DNA of 64,000 nt. It comes from Maylandia zebra (Eukaryota; Chordata; Actinopteri; Cichliformes; Cichlidae). This document shows positions 44,155 through 55,199 of this stretch, piece after piece (position 1 is the stretch's first letter; each line of letters opens with the position of its first letter). Position numbers and translations under genes: made by a program. The notes below the pieces were generated by a model. That model was not told the origin of the DNA and ran no database searches. It saw nothing but the letters and a program-made list of their open reading frames with translations. The stretch is from positions 12,514,137-12,578,136 of the forward strand of contig NC_135172.1 in assembly GCF_041146795.1 (NCBI RefSeq), in the 5' to 3' direction.

Positions 44155-45425
44155 GGTATAGCACAGATGTCGTTATACTGCTCCAGCTGTGTATTGCTAG
44201 CTGTGGGGAGGCTTTTTATCTTGTTTACAGCATCTCTCCTGAGCAGGAAGCTCTGCCAGCCCAGCTCGGCTCTGAGCCAGACGTTATAGTATGAGTGGAC
44301 CAAGATGATGGTGCTTCCCATCATACTCCACTCGCCAAATACACTCTCTGATGCACCACAGCACACCGCAACCTGGTGAGGTAACAAATCACTGACAGTG
44401 AGGCAGAGACAGTGCTGATGCATTACATGACAGTGTTGGTTTACAGTCAGAACTTAGCAAAGAGTTGCTGTACGTGTGTGTGACACATACCAGAAACTCC
44501 AGCAATCTGTAGGTCCCATTTACACAATATATGACTTCATCCATGTTCTCCACTGGAGCTTTATGAAACTCCTCCACCATGAAGAGAACAACAGGTCAAC
44601 AGAGTGCCAAGCACCTGGCGGTAGAGTGTTTCAGAGTTATTATGGAATTAAAAAACAAGCAAATATACATGTTTAATTATTATTGGCCTGAACTGTTTGG
44701 GTAGAGCAAGTTTAAACTATTTAATTTAATGTTTTTGCACACTGCGATGCGGTTGTGTGTTACCTGGAGAGAGGTGAGGATTGAGGAGGAGATGATGATG
44801 AGAAGCCAGAAGTCCGTGTGGAAGAACTGGCAGATCATAAAAGCCATGTACGCTGGAAAGATCAGCAGGAAGGGACAGAGAGAAACTGCACGGAAGTGCT
44901 TCCACAAACTCCTACGGGACGGGCAGCAAAACCAGCGTATGAGAAAGCAGTCAGGTTGATAACAGGCTTTGCAAACACACATTCAGTCAGATTACATTTA
45001 TTGATGTCAAAAAGACAAACTGCCTGTTTAAGAATGAAGAAAGAAGGACAGTACACCGTAGTATTACTTAACTTATGATGTTAGCATGAGTTGTACTGAT
45101 GACCATAGATAATGAATTCTGTGATAATTAACTAACTGCCCATAGTTATTAATAGTTGTTTATGATCAGTAAAAAATAAAACAAACAGTGGGACACAGAG
45201 TTTTCTTAAAAATAAACACATGAAAAAAGTCTTTGGTATATTATCTTAATTGCCTCTACATGCTCCCAGGGCTAGGACTCAGCTATCTCCAGCATGGACT
45301 GCAGGATGGAAGCAACAACAATAAAGAGGATGATAGAGAGGAGGAAGGCTCTGTGGATGACCTGCAGCTCAATGAGGCCAGTTTGGACAGCAAGGATTAG
45401 CAAGGTGATCCCTTCAGTCATCCCC
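44155..45425 (-). pseudogene. rnf145: RNF145-like multi-exon fragment
   Basis: RNF145 is a multi-membrane-span ER E3 ubiquitin ligase related to TRC8/RNF139. Minus-strand exons: about 45,252-45,425 (TEGITLLILAVQTGL, SIILFIVVASILQSMLEIAE), 44,764-44,911 (SLWKHFRAVSL, MICQFFHTDFWLL), about 44,491-44,588 (VEEFHKAPVENMDEVIYCVN) and about 44,155-44,372 (GSTIILVHSYYNVWLRAELG, SFLLRRDAVNKI, QLEQYNDICAI). The last stops just before the RING finger, which is missing; dispersed repeat copy 1 lies there instead. A 7-nt deletion in the 45.3-kb exon shifts the frame. N-terminal exons are also absent. It is a decayed genomic fragment. Confidence 0.75.
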
Positions 45426-45427
45426 CT

Positions 45428-46213
45428 GCACAGAGAGGAAACAAATTAGAGCAACACACCACAATTATATGCCTTGGCTTTGCACTCAAGTTGGAGATCA
45501 TATACACGTTTATCCAGACTTGACCTTTGGGTATACAATGTCAATTATTTTATCCTATTAGACAGTTGTGTGAAATGCAGACATCCTTAAAGAACAGTGT
45601 AGTAGCGGCCGGTAATAAACCAGTCCTCATAAAGGAACAGTGCTCTTTAATGAATTCAGCACAGACTTTACATCGTAGAGGTAACAGGGAGACACAACAA
45701 GTTATCAGTTAGCCATCTAACTATACTCTAACTCTAAAACTTTTCCAACTCCACTTTACTCTTATTTCACGACACCACCCTCTAGTGGTGCAATATGGTA
45801 CGATCATTACAGGACAACATCTCCTCTCTCTTTATGAAAAGAGTTCACCAAATAGCGTAGTACAGAAATAAAGTAATTCACTGTTTAGCAAGTCACACAT
45901 ACACTTGTGAACTTAAATGTCGCAATAGTTATACCATCAGAATACTACAACTAGCAAAGTTTAATAAGCCTGAAACTATATTGCACTCCTACGTAAAATG
46001 AAAAGAAATTATTATTCCAGTTTTTCCATGACAATTTTTTCTTAGTGCATTGGTGGCAGAAAATCAGTTCTTTTTAAACTCAAGATAGAACAAGTAATAA
46101 CATTTCTCTAATGTTCTTTTTCAAGCAACCTATTATGCTACAATATAGTCTTTGTGCCAGCGAGGCTTGTACTTGACGCGTGGCAGTCTTCTGGCAGTAG
46201 GTGAGCCAGTCTG
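45428..46213. other. No gene identified
   Basis: AT-rich. CACCCTCTAGTGGTGCAATA at 45,775 is a repeat-like motif. No exon recognised. Confidence 0.35.
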
Positions 46214-46445
46214 AGTGTGGTGCAGCCTAGCAGCTCAGTAGGTAGAGTGGTGGCCCCATGATCGGAAGGTCGGGGGTTCGACTCCACTGAACGGCTACCC
46301 TGAGGTACCCCTGAGCAAGGTACCGTCCCTACACACTGCTCCCCAGGCGCTGCACTGGTGGCTGCCCACTGCTTCACTGGGTGAATGGGTTAAATGCAGA
46401 GGAATTATTTCCCTATGGGGACTAACAAGCTCACTTTACACTTTA
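46214..46445 (+). mobile_element. tRNA-derived SINE
   Basis: A tRNA-like head at about 46,225-46,290 has an A box (AGCTCAGTAGGTAGAG), CAT at the anticodon position and a B box (GGTTCGACTCC). It is followed by the body (CCCTGAGCAAGGTACCGTCC, CACACTGCTCCCC, GGGTTAAATGCAGAGG) common to fish SINEs, and a short CTTTACACTTTAC tail. It lies between the gypsy relic and unique sequence. Confidence 0.75.
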
Positions 46446-46457
46446 CTTACTTTTACA

Positions 46458-48290
46458 CAGTGTCAGCGTTCTTTTCAGTCACTGGGCGACAGCGTGCTAG
46501 ATGAGTGGCATTCCAACTCTTTCCATCACTCAGCAAGAAGGCATTCAAGCCTTTGGCTTTTGTTACTGTTACAGGAGGGGTAAATCTGGGATGTCCTTTG
46601 GGAACATGGTGGGGTTTCCTTATCCTCACACTCTCTCCTGGTAGAAAAGAAGGTTTCCGTGCGTGACGCCTACCATCAGTGTAACGTTGCATTTTCAACT
46701 GATATTTCTGAACTGAGTGACGTGCAACGTATCCAGTGGAGACACAGCAGGAGGCAAAGGGAGTACATCCAGTATAGTACGCATCTTCCTGCCACACAGG
46801 AGTTCTTAGGGAGAGGGAAGTAGAGGGAAGTAGTTGCATGCGGTGTTGCACAGTAAACTTGAAGCCAATCCAGCACAGTCGCCTTCCATGGTTTCGACTG
46901 CTGGATTGATGTCTGGATACAGGTGCGGAGGGCACGATGAAACCGTTCGATTGCTCCGTTTGCAGCTGGGTAGTAGACAGATGTTCTGCTGTGGGAGATG
47001 CCTCTATTCTGGAGGAATGAGGTGAACATTGCAGAGGTGAACTGTGCATCATTGTCAGTTATGATGTTCTCTGGGTTGCCATGACGACTAAAGACAGATG
47101 AGAGGAACTGAATGACATCATCAGTAGTAGCATAAGGTGAAAAGGCAAGCTCAGGCCATTTGGAGTAGTAGTCAGTCAATGTTATGACGTATCTACAAGC
47201 AGGTATTGCAGTATCAAAAGGCCCAACAATGTCAAGACCAAGTTTTTTCCACGGTCCATCAGGCAGTGGGACGGGTTGGAGAGGAGCAGGATTAGTATGT
47301 GCAGTTTTGTCATTGGACTGGCAAAGGAGGCATGAGGTTATGGCAGACTGAACTTGTGAGTCCATTTTTGGCCACCAGTAGAGATCTCTTAATCTTTGTT
47401 TTGTGCGCACAATGGTGACTTTCATGTGCCAGTGCAATCAGTTTAGGTCTCACTGAAAGTGGTGCAATGAGCCTTGAGCCTCTGAGAACATAATCACTTA
47501 GGGTTGAGAGTTCATTACGGATTTTGTAGTAAGGTGCAAGCGTGACATCAAGTGCTTTGATTGAGGCAGGCCAGCCACTTTGTATTTGTGAACGCAAAGC
47601 AACCAGTTCAGGGCAAGTTGAACAGGCAGAGTCAAAGCCCGCAACTGGAAGTGAGGACATGGCAGCAGAAACTTGGGCTACCATTTCATGATCTGAATCT
47701 GATGTGGAATGGGAAGAAACGGGCAGGGGCAGGCGAGAGAGACAGTCAGCTGTATAGTTCTGAGAACCTGGGCGGCAAATAACATCATAGTCAAAACACA
47801 GGAGGCGGGCAGACCAGCGGGCGATGCGCATGCCAACCCTATTAAACCCTTTGGTGCTCAGCAGCGTTGTCAGAGCTTGGTGGTCTGTCCGCAGAGTGAA
47901 ACGTCGGCCCCACAAATACGTTCTCCATTTCTCTGCAGCCCACACACAAGCATAAGCTTTTTTTTCAACAGTTGAGTACTTTTGATCTGTTGCAGACAGT
48001 GTGCGGTAAGCAAACGCCACAGGTTTTTCTGTGCCATCAGGTTGCACTTGAGCAAATACAGCACCAAGCCCATAGTCACTTGCATCAGTAGAGATCACAA
48101 CACGCAAGGCAGGGTCAAACAGTGCCAGTGCAGGACTATTCACCAGGAGTTTTTTTACTTCTTCAAAGCTCGCTTGTGCACCTGAAGTCCATGTGAAAGT
48201 GTTCTTGTCGTTAGCACAGCCACACATAGGGGCTACAACAGTTGCAAAGTTTGGCAAAACTTGGAGTACCATGACACCAAGCCCAGGAAG
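46458..48290 (-). mobile_element. Ty3/gypsy pol relic (RT end, RNase H, integrase)
   Basis: On the minus strand: RT thumb (LPNFATVVAPM, TFTWTSGAQASFEEVKKLL), RNase H (VISTDASDYGLGAVFAQV, YSTVEKKAYACVWAAEKW, LRTDHQALTTLL), integrase finger (HESHH... CLLCQSND) and core (LGLDIVGPFD, IITDNDAQFTS, YYPAANGAIERFHR). After the core comes a tail with YTDGRRHARKP. The frame shifts at about 47,430 and again near 46,850-46,900. The RT active site, gag and LTRs are not present. A dead, truncated copy. Confidence 0.82.
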
Positions 48291-48327
48291 GATCTCAAAC
48301 TGAGGGAACTGAGGAGGATTAAAGGGG

Positions 48328-48490
48328 CAGCACAGCAGCGTTTTGGAAAATAGTGTAAAGGCTTTTCAGGAAGCTTTTAGGACGCTGTGAAAATACTGAA
48401 TTTGAATAGTGGAGGCTAGAAGTAGTGAATGTATCCTTCCTCTCTATCATTAGATGGAGAGAGTGTACAAAGGCCGGCATAGTGGGTCTG
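48328..48490 (+). repeat. Direct repeat, copy 1
   Basis: Runs from GCAGCGTTTTGGAAAATAGT to GTACAAAGGCCGGCATAGTG. It is nearly identical to 50,419-50,573 (few substitutions). It lies at the left edge of the tRNA-bearing 2-kb interval. Confidence 0.8.
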
Positions 48491-48981
48491 TGGCCACTCT
48501 TGCGCTTTTGCGTGTCCGTCAGCCAGCTGTGGAGAAGAGCAAAGTTTTTACATGCAAAGAGCTGAAGTGAAAAGCAGTGCTCCAAACAATGAAATGTGTC
48601 CACTCCTTGTGCTTTTCATGCAGTAATGTTTGATGTTTGAAGCTATTTCTGCTGTTGTCCCATTCCCGGTGAAATCCGCTGTCCCTCCAATCCCGATCCT
48701 CTTGCAAAGCAATCAGCATTTGTCAGACGCATCAGTCATTGGCGGTACTCAGACAGGATCCTGGATGACTACACGTCTGGGGTGCCTAAGAGAGCAATTG
48801 AAGGATGCCATGTTTACTGAATATGTGCCTAATTTTGTCAGGACATAGCTGGGTCCATTGCTTCTGCGTGCTCTATTTTCACAAGCAAAGGCCTGGCTCT
48901 TTCTCCTGGCACCTTCTCAGGTGATCTCCATGCCGTGGCTTCTTCTCAAATCAACGTCTGGACTGCCGCAAAACAGCTGAC
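48491..48981. other. Spacer left of tRNA-Ser
   Basis: No gene recognised. Confidence 0.3.
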
Positions 48982-49063
48982 CGTTGTCGACAGGATTCGA
49001 ACCTGTGCGGGGAGACCCCAATGGATTTCGAGTCCATCGCCTTGACCGCTCGGCCACAACAAC
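48982..49063 (-). tRNA. tRNA-Ser (anticodon CGA)
   Basis: The minus strand folds as an 82-nt class II tRNA. The acceptor strands GTTGTTG and CGACAAC pair, with one G-T. The D arm is GGCCGAGCGGTCAAGGC. The anticodon stem ATGGA/TCCAT closes the loop CTCGAAA (CGA). The long variable arm GGGGTCTCCCC is present, and the T arm carries GGTTCGAATCC. Discriminator G is correct for serine. A TTTT terminator lies about 8 bases downstream (48,971-48,974 read as AAAA on the plus strand). Confidence 0.94.
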
Positions 49064-49638
49064 CACATTTGGTTTTGGAGCTACATACTTGAAAGACATA
49101 CGTCTTCCAAGTCCTACGCCACACGTCTTTCAAGTAGGATGTGCACAACAACGGCCACGCTGGATTGTAAATGCGGTAGCTGCATGACTTTGGTGAGAAA
49201 GCTTGTGGTTTTGCAGTTCCGTGAGATTGGTGCAGCACAGCTGCGGTTGAAGCTAGCTGGCTGACATTAGCTTGCTTGTTTGCATGAACAGTAACACACA
49301 CAGCTGATGATTTTGCCACCGCAAAGAGCTGATCAGTACATGGTTAGTAAAATGTTATCTTCATTCCAAACATTCAGCACAATATTTAAAGTGGGACTGG
49401 GTGTCTTTATGAAGAAGTAGCGTGTCCAATCCCAGTGTCATGTAAGAAGGTATAGGTATGAAGTGATGAGAACTCAAAGCCTGTGTGAACAGTGTCTTTC
49501 CACAGCAAACGGTAGCAGCGAGGCCGATGAAGAATGCACCTGGCCTGACATTGTAAGCCTTTGCAGAAAGAGCGGAGAACGTTTTTAGTGTAAAACAGTA
49601 CGCAGCCCACATGCTTGAACAGCACTGCGAGAAGCAAC
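49064..49638. other. Spacer between tRNA genes
   Basis: Contains an 11-bp inverted repeat (ACTTGAAAGAC at 49,087 and GTCTTTCAAGT at 49,125). No gene. Confidence 0.4.
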
Positions 49639-49710
49639 TGCGATGGCCGGGAATCGAACCCGGGTCAACTGCTTGGAAGGCAGCTATGCTCGCCACTATA
49701 CCACCATCGC
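49639..49710 (-). tRNA. tRNA-Gly (anticodon UCC)
   Basis: 72-nt cloverleaf on the minus strand. Acceptor GCGATGG pairs with CCATCGC. The anticodon arm CTGCCTTCCAAGCAG carries TCC, and the T arm CCCGGGTTCGATTCCCGG is perfect. Discriminator A. No T-run is seen close to the 3' end. Confidence 0.94.
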
Positions 49711-50096
49711 TGTGAAAAACTGCAACATCACTGATTCATTGTCCGGCTTATGAAGCTTTCAGGACAATTAACAAGGTGGGCATTGGGATTACTCGCTTGT
49801 CAGGTTCTAAACTGGTCAAAAGGTGGATCACTAAAAAGACTAGTGCTCTCATGCAACTGCACATTTAATCTCATCAGCTAAGCTTCTTTGCTACTCAAGT
49901 GTGGCCTCTCACGCATTTAAACTCTTGTGTGATTTTTAGCACCTTGAGAGTCGCAATGGTCACGCGAGTTCTTCAGGTCACAGCAGACAAGGTGCGAATA
50001 GGTGTGAATCTGTCTTGGGACGAATCTGGGACGAGGACGTCTTTGGCTCCTCTCTCAAGTTATTGGACTTTGGCAAAAAGGTTTCACGCTTAATTA
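49711..50096. other. Spacer right of tRNA-Gly
   Basis: No gene recognised. Confidence 0.3.
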
Positions 50097-50573
50097 AAAA
50101 ATGAGAGCAAGTGTCTGTGTCCCGAATACAAAGTGGGAGCTGGTTCCACAGAGAGGGGCCTGAAAAGTGATGGCTCTGCCTTCCATTGTACTTTTAAATC
50201 CCCTCGGAAGACAGCAGTCTGAGAGCAAAGCACTCTGTTGGGATGATATGGCACTGTGAGATCTTGTAGACAAAATTGGGGGTGATTATTCAAGACCTTG
50301 TGTGTGTGAGGGCAAGTATTTGGATTTTTATTTGGGATTTAATTGGGAGCCAATGAAGAGAGAAGTCCATATGGGGGAAATATACTCTCTCCTTCCAGTC
50401 CCTGACTGTGCTCTGGATGCAGCGTTTTGGAAAATAGTGTAAAGGCTTTTCGGGAAGCTTTTAGGACACTGTGAAAATACTCAATTTGAATAGTGGAGGC
50501 TAGAAGTAGTGAATGTATCCTTCCTCTCTATCATTAGATGGAGAGAGTGTACAAAGGCCGGCATAGTGTGTGT
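50097..50573 (+). repeat. Non-coding LINE-like repeat including direct-repeat copy 2
   Basis: AGCTGGTTCCACAGAGAGGG, GGGAGCCAATGAAGAG and GGATGCAGCGTTTTGG follow the order of a common fish retroelement 3' region. The part 50,419-50,573 duplicates 48,328-48,490 in the same orientation. Confidence 0.55.
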
Positions 50574-50648
50574 ACCAGAGCAGGGCTGTGTGTAAAGCAC
50601 AGCCAGGCAGCTGAACACTGTATTGTTCTCTATTTTGTCCTCTTTGAG

Positions 50649-51671
50649 CGGGAGACGAGCCACCACAGCTGGCAACACCTGTCAGTGAACACATTCAGGA
50701 TGAAGATGGGCCACACGTCACGAAGCTGCCAAATGCCTTCATGCTCTATCTCAAAGAGCAGAGGCCAAAGGTCATTGCTGAACTCAACATCCCTGGAAGT
50801 GCAGCCGGAAATGCAGTGGTGGGACAGAGAGTAAGTGTGTAACTCTGCATACATTTATGCATCTGTTAATGTTGTCTGCTCATGTTTTTGCATGTGTCCC
50901 AGCTGTCCTGTAGTTATGTGTAGTAGCAGTGCTCACAGTGTGTTCTTATGATCTTCTGTCCACAGTGGAAGTCGCTTTCAAACGACCAGAAAGCCAGATA
51001 TTTCAAGCAGGCTGAAACAGAAAGACAGAATCATGCCAAAGAGCATCCAGCCTGGTCGACCAAAGAAAACTATGTATGTCCAAAGTGCCAACATGCAGTT
51101 CCTACATGTGTGCATCACTGCACTGAATGATGAAACAGTCACTGCACAGAGTTTGTATCAGCTAATGAAAACTCTGTGTTTGTTTTCCTCATTGGACTCC
51201 CCTGTTGCAGCCCTTCAGTTCCAGACAGAGGAAGCCTTTGTCGCAGACAGTGAGGAAGAACTGCTGTCAGTGCTGGAAGAGCTCGACCCCCTCCCCATCA
51301 CTGCGCAGTCTCAGCAGCCCTCACCCACCCCTGCCTCTCCTGTAGATGCCTCTCAAACTGCATCAGTTCAACCCCGAGTTGAATTATTTCAAGACCGAGA
51401 TGAGCCCATCTGTTTTGCTGAAATCCAAGAAGACATGTGGTCAGTGCTTGACTACCTCCCCGTCTCTCAGCAGTCTAATGTGCTCTCCTCTCCTCATTCA
51501 CACAACTACTCGACTCCTAAACAAAATCTCATCTGTCCTGCTGATTCCCCTCCATCCAAACTGGCGTCCTCCCCTGTTGCATTCACTGAATTGCCGTCAA
51601 CAACCCCCATCTTTTGCCAACTAATGAAAAACAATAATTTCACTATAGACGATTGGACCGATTTCAATTGA
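50649..51671 (+). CDS. TCF/LEF-type HMG-box gene, three exons visible
   Basis: Exons: about 50,649-50,830 (donor AGA/GTAAGT), 50,966-51,073 (CCACAG acceptor, TAT/GTATGT donor) and 51,219-51,671 (CCCTTCAG acceptor, TGA stop). Joined in phase 0 they give an HMG box (KLPNAFMLYLKEQRPKVIAE, then WKSLSNDQKARYFKQAETER and HPAWSTKENY). This is the TCF/LEF arrangement including the WS.KENY end. An acidic, Ser/Pro-rich tail of 150 residues follows (DSEEELLSVLEELDPLP). TCF/LEF proteins bind DNA and act with beta-catenin. The beta-catenin-binding N-terminus is not visible, so this may be a fish-specific derived paralogue or a 5'-truncated copy. The frame is intact. Confidence 0.68.
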
Positions 51672-52467
51672 ATTAAACTGTTACTCCTGTTATTTCAACA
51701 TCTGTCTTTGTGTAAATAAATGAAAAAACAAACAAAAGATGCTTCTGTCATAAGTTACAGCAGGATGAAACAACCTTCATGTAGTTCTTGTTTTTAACAC
51801 TGCAAACCTTCTTTAGTTCTTTTGTTTCCTTTCATATTCAGCACACATCTGTCAGTGTCCACTAACTGTCAGGGAAAAGCCAGATAAAAACACTGTGGGG
51901 TCTTTTGGGACACGTGCTCGTTGGGTTTACTCATAGATATCAGAAATGATCTGTTCTGTATTCAAAGGATACACGAAGGACGTTTGTATTAAATGCAATA
52001 TAGCGACTGATCATATGCTGCTTTCTTTGGGGGCTTTTCACCACCATGTTACACAAATCCAGTTTCTAACTGAAAAGAAAATCCTTCACCATTTTCTAAT
52101 CAAATTCCCTGGTTTCCCATGTCAGAGATGTCATGGCTGAAAGGATCATCGCATATTGAGCTCAAAGCTAAACTCTTGTGTAGGGCCTCTTTCCATGTTG
52201 CACCATTCATTTTAAAAAGTCCTGGTAACAAGAGACAGAGGTGACTTGATGTATTACAGTTACTTCCCAATTTACAGAAATGATGTGACTTCTGACATTT
52301 TCCTAGCAGGAAATGTGCTACTGTGGGACACTGAAAGAATAAACAGCAAGGCACGTTTTGTTTTAATAACTTTTCTTTACTTCATTTGTATGAACTAGGT
52401 TTACCTTACAAAATCTTATACTGTATATAATGTTTTATGTTTAATTCATGTCAATGTCAGCTCGTGT
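51672..52467. other. 3' flanks of the HMG-box and serpin genes
   Basis: Two convergent 3' ends face each other. AATAAA at about 51,716 could end the HMG-box mRNA. No further gene. Confidence 0.4.
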
Positions 52468-54079
52468 TTACTCGGGTGAGCAGTACCGGCCCACAAAGAG
52501 AATGCTCTTGGTGGGTTTATGTCGGATGAAGAAGATGAAGGGATGGTCGGCAACAAACTCAGCGGGAATCGTTATAGAGCGGACTTCCATGTCAACCCCA
52601 GTGGCAGCAGCAGCCTCAGCTCCTTCTTCATTTACATCCACCAAAGCCTTGTGGACAACTTTGGACACTATCAGGTCATTTGCTGGAGACATTCCTAGTA
52701 GATGAAGAGCCCAGAAATCAGTTGTGTTTTATTCTTTAACAGATGATGTTTTGCAGTTTTTGTGCTCTCAATATAACTGTATAATTGATTCAGTGTGTCT
52801 CATTGGTGCAATATTTCTCACCAGAGAAGTCTCTCTTGTAGATGTCAAAAGCGTTCTCCATTCCCATGTTGGTCAGGATTTTCTCCAAGTCATACTTCTC
52901 CTCCATCTTAAATCGAGGGAGCTTGACATCAACCTCGTTGGGGCTCATCATGTCTGGGCGAGTCCAGTCCACAAAGTTCTGATAGGTCAGCTCCTTCTCC
53001 AGCTGTGTGGATACAGTGTCACTAGCTTGTCTGATTGAAACTGGACATTAAAGTACTGGTAAGTGCATCTTACCTTTTCCAAGCCTGTGGTATCATCTTC
53101 TATGTCATTAGGCAGGAATATGAGCATGCTGAGGTCATTTCCTTTATACGGCATCTCAAGAATCTGTCCAGAAACATTGTTTTTATTTATTACTCCATCA
53201 AAGATGATCTGACTTCCTAATCTAGAAATTTAGGCTGATATTTGTAAAAGACAAGTTTTAGATCATGCTGGTGAAATCCTGTAATAAGCTGAAAGTGATG
53301 GATGTTACCTTGCAGTTGGCCTCAGGAATGGTCGCAAAAGGAAATTTACTTTTCTGCTGCATCATCTTCACCGGCTTAGTGTCGTTCTGAAAAATAGGGG
53401 AGACAAGAGAAATGTTTTTTGTGTTTAGTCTCAAAATGATCTCAAAAAGTTCTGTCATGGTTTTATTCCAGCCATTGAGTGGATTTGGATGTAGAGCACA
53501 CGTCACAACACAACTTGTTCTTGTTAGCCGAAGTTTGTGATGTGCTGTTGTTTGAGATTTATTTGAGAACTTATTGGATATTACATGAATAATAAACTGC
53601 ATTGCATAACTGCATAAAGTTGGAAAGTGATTGTCCTAAAAGCACGATTTTATCCCCTCAGAGCTCCAGGCTTTATGTTCTCATTCAGCAAAGTCCACAG
53701 CTCGTTTGTAGTATGACAGATCAAAGTATAACTGCACCATCCTATGCTGCCTTTCTGCACTGTTACCTTGTTCAGTCGAAACTGCACATCAGCAGTCTTC
53801 TCCTCCTTAAACTGCGTGTTCCAGCTGCCCTTGAAGTAAATGGCATTCACGAGAACCAGCTTCGTCAGGCTACCCACTGCATCCTGGCTTAGCAAGTCCT
53901 TGATTTTATCTGGTAAAAAGGATTTATGAAAACTATTAACTATTACCAAAGATGCACTAGTTACTGTACAACATCTTCAGCTATAAAATCAGAAAACAGG
54001 GCAACAGCAAGATGGTTTTTATTTTAAAAAAAGGGGGAAAAAGCTTTATGATCAGTATAACAGGGAACAAAAAACAAAA

Positions 54080-54331
54080 ATTCAAGCGTAGGCTTGAAGC
54101 CACTGAGGTGGTTGTTAGCGGGGGTGACGCGATGCTTCTGGTATGCATGAATTAATTAAACAGTCCAATAACTCCAGCAGTACTTATCTTGTCCTTTTTG
54201 GTCTTTGTTCCAAACATTTTAAGATAAAAGCGCAGCGGTCACAAACGTTTTGCCTTCTTATGATTAACAACACACCTGACGCTGATTACGTGCGTCCACC
54301 TTAAATACCTTACATAAACCTACCATACAGG
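54080..54331 (+). repeat. Dispersed repeat, copy 2, split by an L1 insertion
   Basis: Same repeat as 43,850-44,113, lying in a serpin intron. Its end (ACCTCTAGCGGCAAC) continues at 55,213 after the L1 fragment. Confidence 0.65.
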
Positions 54332-54344
54332 AACTTAAAAAGGT

Positions 54345-55199
54345 GGAATCCTCAGTGGTGCTTGGTGCCACACCCTCAGGGACTTTAATGTTATATAAAA
54401 ACACTGACAGCTCAATATCTGCCTCAGTCACTCTCCCTGATCCAGCTGAGTCACCAATAGGAAAAATCTGCTTTTCACAGGAACTTGGTAACAGCAATAA
54501 GAGAATACGTAGTTTATTCCAAGAAGATATCGTCTCTCTCCCATATATAACATCTTATTGGAACCGATATGTTCCAGATATCAAGTGGAAGACAGTCTGG
54601 ATGGTCCCCCATAAATATTTGATTGTAAATAAGGTGAAAGAAGTCTCATTTAAAATTCTACATAAATGTTATCCAGCCAGTCACTACATGGTCAAATGTA
54701 AAAGGGACATAAATACTAATTGTACTTTCTGTGGGGATCATCCAGAAACTGTGACGCATCTTTTTTGGTACTGTTCTTTTACACAGAGATTCTGGAAGGA
54801 ATTTAGCAGGTTTGTTATTGTCCATATTTTAAGGGAGTTTTCTTTACGATGGGAAAATGTTTTATTCTGTTTAAGTTCCCCAAGAAGTATGAGAAATGTT
54901 TTTTATGATGAATTTGTTCATACTTTTAGCTACATTTTTTATCCATAAATGTAAGTTTACTAACAAAACACCATATTTCTGTCATTATTTTAAGGATGTG
55001 GAAATGTACATACAATCAATATCAGACTCCACCAACACAAAGGCTCTCAAAACAATACATGTATGTGAATTCTTATAATTGTTACCTTTTTCTTTTACTC
55101 TTGGCTTTTTGTGTTCATGTTCTGTTGTTTTGTATACTTCATCTGTTCGTATGTTGTATACTCATTGTTTGTTAAATAAAGTTTAAAAAAAAAAGAAAA
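54345..55199 (+). mobile_element. 5'-truncated L1 fragment
   Basis: The 13-bp duplication AACTTAAAAAGGT (54,332-54,344 and 55,200-55,212) flanks it. The frame 54,343-54,948 is the ORF2 C-terminus (SYWNRYVPDIKWKTVW, CTFCGDHPETVTHLFWYC) ending in TAA. The tail is AATAAAGTTTAAAAAAAAAA. The frame is intact, so this is a young insertion in repeat copy 2. Confidence 0.85.
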
